From Betaproteobacteria bacterium TMED41 (GTDB lineage: Bacteria; Pseudomonadota; Gammaproteobacteria; Burkholderiales; Burkholderiaceae_A): a DNA stretch of 11,125 nucleotides. The notes under the pieces were generated by a model that saw nothing but the letters and a program-made list of their open reading frames with translations, made no database searches and was not told the DNA's origin. The first letter of the stretch is position 1; every line of letters starts with the position of its first letter. Made by a program: the position numbers and the translations under genes. Shown piece by piece: positions 7,572 through 11,125 of this stretch. The stretch is from contig NHCU01000036.1 in NCBI GenBank assembly GCA_002167365.1, forward strand, positions 3,775 through 14,899, given 5' to 3'.

Positions 7572-8821
7572 CTAAAACTTTTAAAAACCAGAGATCCATT
7601 TGTGCCACCAAAACCGAAATTGTTTTTTACAGCCACATTAATACTCATATCTCTAGCTTGGTTAGAACAATAATCCAAATCACACTCTGGATCCTGTTTT
7701 GAAAGGTTAATGGTTGGCGGAGCTTTATTCTCAAATAATGAAAGTACTGTAAAAACGGATTCCAGACCACCTGCGCCACCAAGTAAATGACCGGTCATTG
7801 ATTTTGTTGAGCTAACAACTAACTCATTTGATAAGTGACCAAAACAATTTTTAATTGCAAGTGTTTCATTTTTATCCCCGAGGGGTGTTGAGGTTCCATG
7901 CGCATTAATGTAATCAACCTCATCAAGATTCAATTCTGCATCTCTTAATGCATTTTCCATACATCGTCTTGGGCCATTGACATCTGGAGCAGTCATATGA
8001 AAAGCATCACTACTCATTCCAAACCCAGCAAGTTCAGCATATATTTTTGCTCCCCGTTTTATTGCACTCTCTAAAGACTCTAAAAATAAAACTCCAGAGC
8101 CCTCACCAAGAACAAAACCGTCCCTATCATAGTCGAAGGGCCTAGAAGCACCCTGAGGGTCATTATTTCTGAGAGACAGCGCTCTGGCAGAAGCAAACCC
8201 ACCTAATCCAAGAGGGGAAATTGTTGATTCAGATCCTCCTGCCAGCATTGCATCCGCATCGCCACACTGTATCAATCTTGCAGCCAAACCAATGCTATGA
8301 AGTCCAGTTGTACAAGCAGTAACTGCAGCGATATTTGGCCCTTGGAGGTTATTGCGAATACTCAAGTGTCCAGAAATCATGTTAATTATTGAACCAGGAA
8401 CAAAAAAAGGAGAAACACGTCTGGGCCCTTTACTGGATAAAACAGTGTGAGTATTTTCAATCATTGGTAACCCACCAATTCCAGAACCAACTATTACTCC
8501 AACTCTCTCTCGGTTAATGTCAGTGACAGTAAAACCAGAATCTTTCAAAGCTTCTTCACCAGCAATAATACCAAAATGGATAAAAGTATCCATATGCTTG
8601 CCTTCTTTTGGTGAAATTGAATCTCTAAAAGAGAAGTTTTTAACCTCCCCAGCAATGCTTACAGCAAAGTCACTTGTGTCAAAGCGAGATATTTTGGAAA
8701 TCCCTGAAATTCCAGCTAATATATTGTCCCAGCCTTCTTTTACTGAATTACCAACGGGGGAAACAGAGCCGAGTCCAGTTACAACAACTTTTCGAGCGTC
8801 TTCATTTTTAAAACTTCTCAT
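7568..8821 (-). CDS. fabF: 3-oxoacyl-[acyl-carrier-protein] synthase II
   Basis: FabF condenses malonyl-ACP with acyl-ACP in each elongation round of type II fatty-acid synthesis and, in E. coli, drives temperature control of unsaturated chains. The protein has 417 residues, the usual length. The thiolase-fold catalytic triad is C170 (in AAVTACTTG), H308 (in NAHGTSTPLGD) and H345 (in SMTGHLLGGAG), with K340 just before. These correspond to C163, H303 and H340 in E. coli. The N-terminal VVVTGLGSVSPVGN and C-terminal NNFGFGGTNGSLVF motifs are complete. The ATG at 8821 has a modest GAG 6 nt upstream and follows acpP after 63 nt, the largest gap in the window. The stop TGA overlaps the likely rpoE start. 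FabB is excluded by the closer match to FabF and by the acpP-fabF order. Confidence 0.97.
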   Translation of the reverse strand: MRSFKNEDARKVVVTGLGSVSPVGNSVKEGWDNILAGISGISKISRFDTSDFAVSIAGEVKNFSFRDSISPKEGKHMDTFIHFGIIAGEEALKDSGFTVTDINRERVGVIVGSGIGGLPMIENTHTVLSSKGPRRVSPFFVPGSIINMISGHLSIRNNLQGPNIAAVTACTTGLHSIGLAARLIQCGDADAMLAGGSESTISPLGLGGFASARALSLRNNDPQGASRPFDYDRDGFVLGEGSGVLFLESLESAIKRGAKIYAELAGFGMSSDAFHMTAPDVNGPRRCMENALRDAELNLDEVDYINAHGTSTPLGDKNETLAIKNCFGHLSNELVVSSTKSMTGHLLGGAGGLESVFTVLSLFENKAPPTINLSKQDPECDLDYCSNQARDMSINVAVKNNFGFGGTNGSLVFKSFS

Positions 8822-8884
8822 TTAGCTCAAAAAAAATTAAACAAGAAACTATAAAAAAGCTCGGACAACAAAAGATTTTTCAAT

Positions 8885-9124
8885 TTAGTCTTTCAAATTT
8901 GTTTCAATGTATTGGATTGCCTCTTGAACAGTAGTGATTTTTTCGGCTTCCTCATCAGGTATTTCACATTCAAAAGCATCTTCTAGAGCCATAACGAGTT
9001 CAACTGTGTCCAAGGAATCAGCACCCAAATCCTCAACGAATTTTGACTCATTCTTTATATCCTCAAGCTTAACTCCAAGTTGTTCTGAAACTATACTTTT
9101 TACTCGATTTTCGATCTCTTCCAT
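8885..9124 (-). CDS. acpP: Acyl carrier protein
   Basis: ACP carries growing acyl chains on a 4'-phosphopantetheine arm and hands them to FabD, FabG and FabF, encoded on both sides, and to FabH. The protein has 79 residues, the standard size, and is very acidic. The phosphopantetheine attachment site is S37 in GADSLDTVEL (34-43), at the start of helix II. The following MALEDAFECEIPDEEAEKI (45-63) is the conserved partner-recognition region. The ATG at 9124 has the best Shine-Dalgarno sequence in the window, as expected for one of the most abundant cell proteins. It lies 43 nt after fabG and 63 nt before fabF, so the two gaps around it are larger than most here. Confidence 0.98.
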   Translation of the reverse strand: MEEIENRVKSIVSEQLGVKLEDIKNESKFVEDLGADSLDTVELVMALEDAFECEIPDEEAEKITTVQEAIQYIETNLKD

Positions 9125-9128
9125 AACT

Positions 9129-9134
9129 CTCCTT
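9129..9134 (-). promoter_or_regulatory. Strong ribosome-binding site of acpP
   Basis: AAGGAG occurs 4 nt before the acpP ATG within GAAGGAGAGTTATG. It is the only near-consensus Shine-Dalgarno sequence with short spacing in the window. Most neighbours have weak or no visible sites, so this fits a need for high acyl carrier protein output. Confidence 0.75.
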
Positions 9135-9167
9135 CATTAGACCAATCTTTAAAATACATTGAATGCA

Positions 9168-9929
9168 TTAAGACATAAACAAACCACCATCAACGTTCAA
9201 AGTTACTCCTGTAATATAAGATGCATCATTAGAAACTAGAAATGATACAGCATTTGCAACATCTTCAGGTTTTCCAAACCTAGAAACTGGAATACTTGCT
9301 TTTACATTGTTTTTAACAATTTCTTTTAAGCTATGTGTCATATCAGTATCAATATAACCTGGAGCAATACAGTTTACCGTTATTTCTCTTCCTGCAACCT
9401 CTTTTGCAAGGGATCTACAAAAACCACCTAATCCAGCCTTAGCAGCCGCGTAATTTGCTTGTCCAGCATTACCAGATAAGCCAACTATAGAACTGATGAA
9501 TACTATTCTACCCCATCTAGACCTAATCATTGGCCTCAAAATGGCTTTAGACAATCTAAAAGCTGAGGATAAATTTACATTTATAACATTATCCCACTCA
9601 TGGTCTGTCATTCTCAACAATAAATTATCATTAGTTACAGCGGCATTGTTTATGAGAATTGATGGAGGACCGTGTAAATCGATTAAATTTTTAACAAATT
9701 CATTGATGTCGTTCTTTCCAAAATCTAGCACAAGGCCACAACCACTACCTCCGTAACTTCTAATTGTGCTTGATATTGATTCTGCGGAACTCTCGGAAGT
9801 TGCCGTTCCGCAAACATAATATCCTTTTAAAATCAAATTTTTCAGTATTGAAGCTCCAATACCTCTGGAAGCTCCAGTAACTAGAGCGATTTTCAAATCG
9901 TTGGTTTCTTTACTATTTAGTGAATTCAT
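9168..9929 (-). CDS. fabG: 3-oxoacyl-[acyl-carrier-protein] reductase
   Basis: FabG uses NADPH to reduce 3-ketoacyl-ACP to 3-hydroxyacyl-ACP. It is a short-chain dehydrogenase/reductase of 253 residues, slightly longer than E. coli FabG (244). The Rossmann motif TGASRGIG is at 18-25 and NNAAV at 94-98, where FabG usually has NNAG. The catalytic residues are N119, S147, Y160 and K164, within VNLSSAF, FISSIVG and GQANYAAAKAG. The C-terminus GVTLNVDGGLFMS is standard. The ATG at 9929, 23 nt after fabD, has no Shine-Dalgarno sequence. A TTG at codon 12 (first base 9896) would give M-K-I-A-L-V-T-G-A-S, with a length nearer the family norm, so the true start is uncertain. Position between fabD and acpP fixes the role. 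Confidence 0.96.
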   Translation of the reverse strand: MNSLNSKETNDLKIALVTGASRGIGASILKNLILKGYYVCGTATSESSAESISSTIRSYGGSGCGLVLDFGKNDINEFVKNLIDLHGPPSILINNAAVTNDNLLLRMTDHEWDNVINVNLSSAFRLSKAILRPMIRSRWGRIVFISSIVGLSGNAGQANYAAAKAGLGGFCRSLAKEVAGREITVNCIAPGYIDTDMTHSLKEIVKNNVKASIPVSRFGKPEDVANAVSFLVSNDASYITGVTLNVDGGLFMS

Positions 9930-9952
9930 TTAATTAAAAATATCAAATTATT

Positions 9953-10888
9953 CTATTTTGCTAGACTAGAGATCACTTCATTGATGATCTCATCATTATA
10001 CAAAGAGAAAGTCCGAACATTAGGACAAATTCTTTTTGATAACCCAGTTAGTACTTTACCTGGGCCGCATTCAACAATGCAAATTACACCCATTTTATGG
10101 AATTTTTGAATAGTTTCATTCCACCTAACAGCTGACATCACCTGTTTAGATAATGATGATTTAATTTGATTTTCATTCCTTAAAACTTCAACGTCAACAT
10201 TATTAATAACAGGGATTTTAGGTAAACATAATTTTTCTTGAATTAGACGGCCCTTTAAGTCACGAGCGGCTGATTCCATCAATGTTGAGTGAAATGGGGC
10301 AGAAACTGCCAGCCTTACTGCTCTTCTAGCTCCACATTCTTTTGCTCTAGCGCAAACCTTTTCGATTATTTCATTGGCCCCGGAAATGACCGTTTGCTCA
10401 CTGGAATTAAAATTTGCAGGCTCAGCTATCAAATCTGATCTGGAACAATCAACACATAATTTTTTTACTATATCCCCACTTAAACCAATGATTGCAGCCA
10501 TTCCCCCCAAGCCTGTAGGAACAGCTTTTTGCATTGATTTTGCTCGAAAGCTGACAAGTTCAAGAGCTTGTTCGAAACTCAAAACTCCTGAAGCAGTAAG
10601 GGCAGAATACTCACCTAAGCTATGTCCGGCCATCACGCTTGGAACCGGTCCATTTCTTTCGCAGTAAACCCTCCAAAGTGAAATAGATATAGTCAAAATA
10701 ATTGGTTGTGTATTGACAGTCAAATTCATAAGATTTGGATCATCACCGTAAATAATTTTATGAAAATCAACTTTCAATCCATCCGAGGCCTCTTCAATTG
10801 TTTTTTTTACAATCAGATTGTTTTTAAAACTATCAAGCATTCCAGGAGACTGGGATCCTTGACCGGGAAAAACAAAAGCTAAACTCAT
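9953..10888 (-). CDS. fabD: Malonyl-CoA:ACP transacylase
   Basis: FabD moves malonyl groups from CoA to acyl carrier protein, supplying the extender unit for FabH and FabF. The protein has 311 residues, the family norm (E. coli 309). The N-terminal FPGQGSQ (7-13) forms the oxyanion region, the nucleophile is S90 in GHSLGEYSAL, R115 in SFRAKSMQ binds the malonyl carboxylate, and H200 in APFHSTLM completes the catalytic pair. These match E. coli S92, R117 and H201. The GGMAAIIGL segment (128-136) is also conserved. The ATG at 10888 is 27 nt after fabH; AGGG occurs upstream but farther than ideal. All expected residues are intact, and the fabH-fabD-fabG-acpP order confirms the assignment. Confidence 0.98.
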   Translation of the reverse strand: MSLAFVFPGQGSQSPGMLDSFKNNLIVKKTIEEASDGLKVDFHKIIYGDDPNLMNLTVNTQPIILTISISLWRVYCERNGPVPSVMAGHSLGEYSALTASGVLSFEQALELVSFRAKSMQKAVPTGLGGMAAIIGLSGDIVKKLCVDCSRSDLIAEPANFNSSEQTVISGANEIIEKVCARAKECGARRAVRLAVSAPFHSTLMESAARDLKGRLIQEKLCLPKIPVINNVDVEVLRNENQIKSSLSKQVMSAVRWNETIQKFHKMGVICIVECGPGKVLTGLSKRICPNVRTFSLYNDEIINEVISSLAK

Positions 10889-10915
10889 CTACTTTAAGCC
10901 CTATTATCAAAAAAA

Positions 10916-11125
10916 TTACATACTAATCAAAGAGGAGCCCCATGACAAACCGCCACCAACCCCTTGTATTAAAATTAAATCACCTCTAGAGATCCTTCCA
11001 TCTTTTCTCGCTGTATCTAATGCTAGGGGCACCGAAGCCGCTGAAGTATTAGCGTGATCACTGACGGTTTCAATTAATTTTGAGTCAGGAATGCCCACAC
11101 GCTTTGCAACTGCTCTTAAGATCCT
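10916..11125 (-). CDS. fabH: 3-oxoacyl-[acyl-carrier-protein] synthase III, C-terminal 69 residues (5' part outside window)
   Basis: FabH starts fatty-acid synthesis by condensing acetyl-CoA with malonyl-ACP. Only the 3' end is present; the frame is open from the window edge to the TAA at 10916-10918. The visible residues include HANTSAASVPLALD, equivalent to HGNTSAASVPCALD of E. coli FabH, where the Asn is the catalytic N274. They continue with KDGRISRGDLILIQGVGGGLSWGSSLI, which matches the conserved glycine-rich C-terminus. The catalytic Cys and His lie outside the window. The GTG at 11098 is an internal valine codon, not a start: coding similarity continues upstream of it to the edge. It precedes fabD by 27 nt. 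Confidence 0.95.
   Translation of the reverse strand, partial: RILRAVAKRVGIPDSKLIETVSDHANTSAASVPLALDTARKDGRISRGDLILIQGVGGGLSWGSSLISM

Noticed and set aside
8517..8825. Open frames of 60-110 codons on the plus strand, for example opposite fabF, fabG, fabD, mucD and era.
   Set aside because: Each lies antisense to a gene with complete catalytic motifs, and none shows a recognisable domain.
8822..8884. Possible promoter or terminator in the acpP-fabF gap, with TATAGT and runs of T.
   Set aside because: No -35 box at proper spacing and no stable hairpin; the gap is simply AT-rich.
9135..9167. Short imperfect hairpin TGCATT/AATGTA between fabG and acpP.
   Set aside because: About five pairs including a G-U and a three-base loop, with no T run suited to termination.
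10544..10575. GAACTT on the minus strand inside fabD as a sigma-E -35 element.
   Set aside because: The nearest TCAA lies 18 nt away, too far for the usual spacing, and the site is deep inside fabD, not near a gene start.

Overview
The window is one continuous, AT-rich, tightly packed block of housekeeping genes, all on the minus strand. Transcription therefore runs from position 11125 down to position 1. In that direction the order is fabH (3' end only), fabD, fabG, acpP, fabF, rpoE, rseA, rseB, mucD, lepA, lepB, rnc, era (5' part only). Fatty-acid synthesis genes joined to rpoE-rseA-rseB-mucD and then lepA-lepB-rnc-era is the order I know from Betaproteobacteria. The Era and LepB sequences also read as betaproteobacterial. 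The AT-rich composition and very short gaps suggest a small, streamlined genome, possibly a marine or freshwater lineage such as OM43-type Methylophilales. The lineage is an inference; the gene order is seen directly.

Positions 11125-7568 hold the type II fatty-acid synthesis module: the C-terminal end of the initiating ketoacyl synthase FabH, malonyl transacylase FabD, ketoreductase FabG, acyl carrier protein and elongating synthase FabF. AcpP has the strongest ribosome-binding site in the window.

Positions 7571-3949 hold the envelope-stress module: sigma-E (RpoE/AlgU), its membrane anti-sigma factor RseA, the periplasmic regulator RseB and a periplasmic HtrA-type protease MucD. The rpoE start overlaps the fabF stop, which ties membrane lipid synthesis to envelope-stress control. 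RseA has an unusually short periplasmic tail, and the RseB C-terminal domain has four cysteines.

Positions 3948-1 hold a translation, secretion and RNA module: elongation factor 4 (LepA), signal peptidase I (LepB), RNase III and the Era GTPase, which is cut by the window edge just before its KH domain.

Intergenic distances from fabH to era are 27, 23, 43, 63, -4, 29, 51, 3, 0, 8, 9 and 26 nt. I found no convincing intrinsic terminator, RNA gene, mobile element, CRISPR array or large repeat, and no gene-free stretch longer than 63 nt. Four of the eleven genes whose starts are visible, plus rnc among them, use non-ATG starts: mucD uses GTG, and lepA, rnc and probably rpoE use TTG. I see no new biological system here. 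The points worth a second look are the RseA/RseB architecture, the start-codon pattern and a weak candidate sigma-E promoter in front of rseB.
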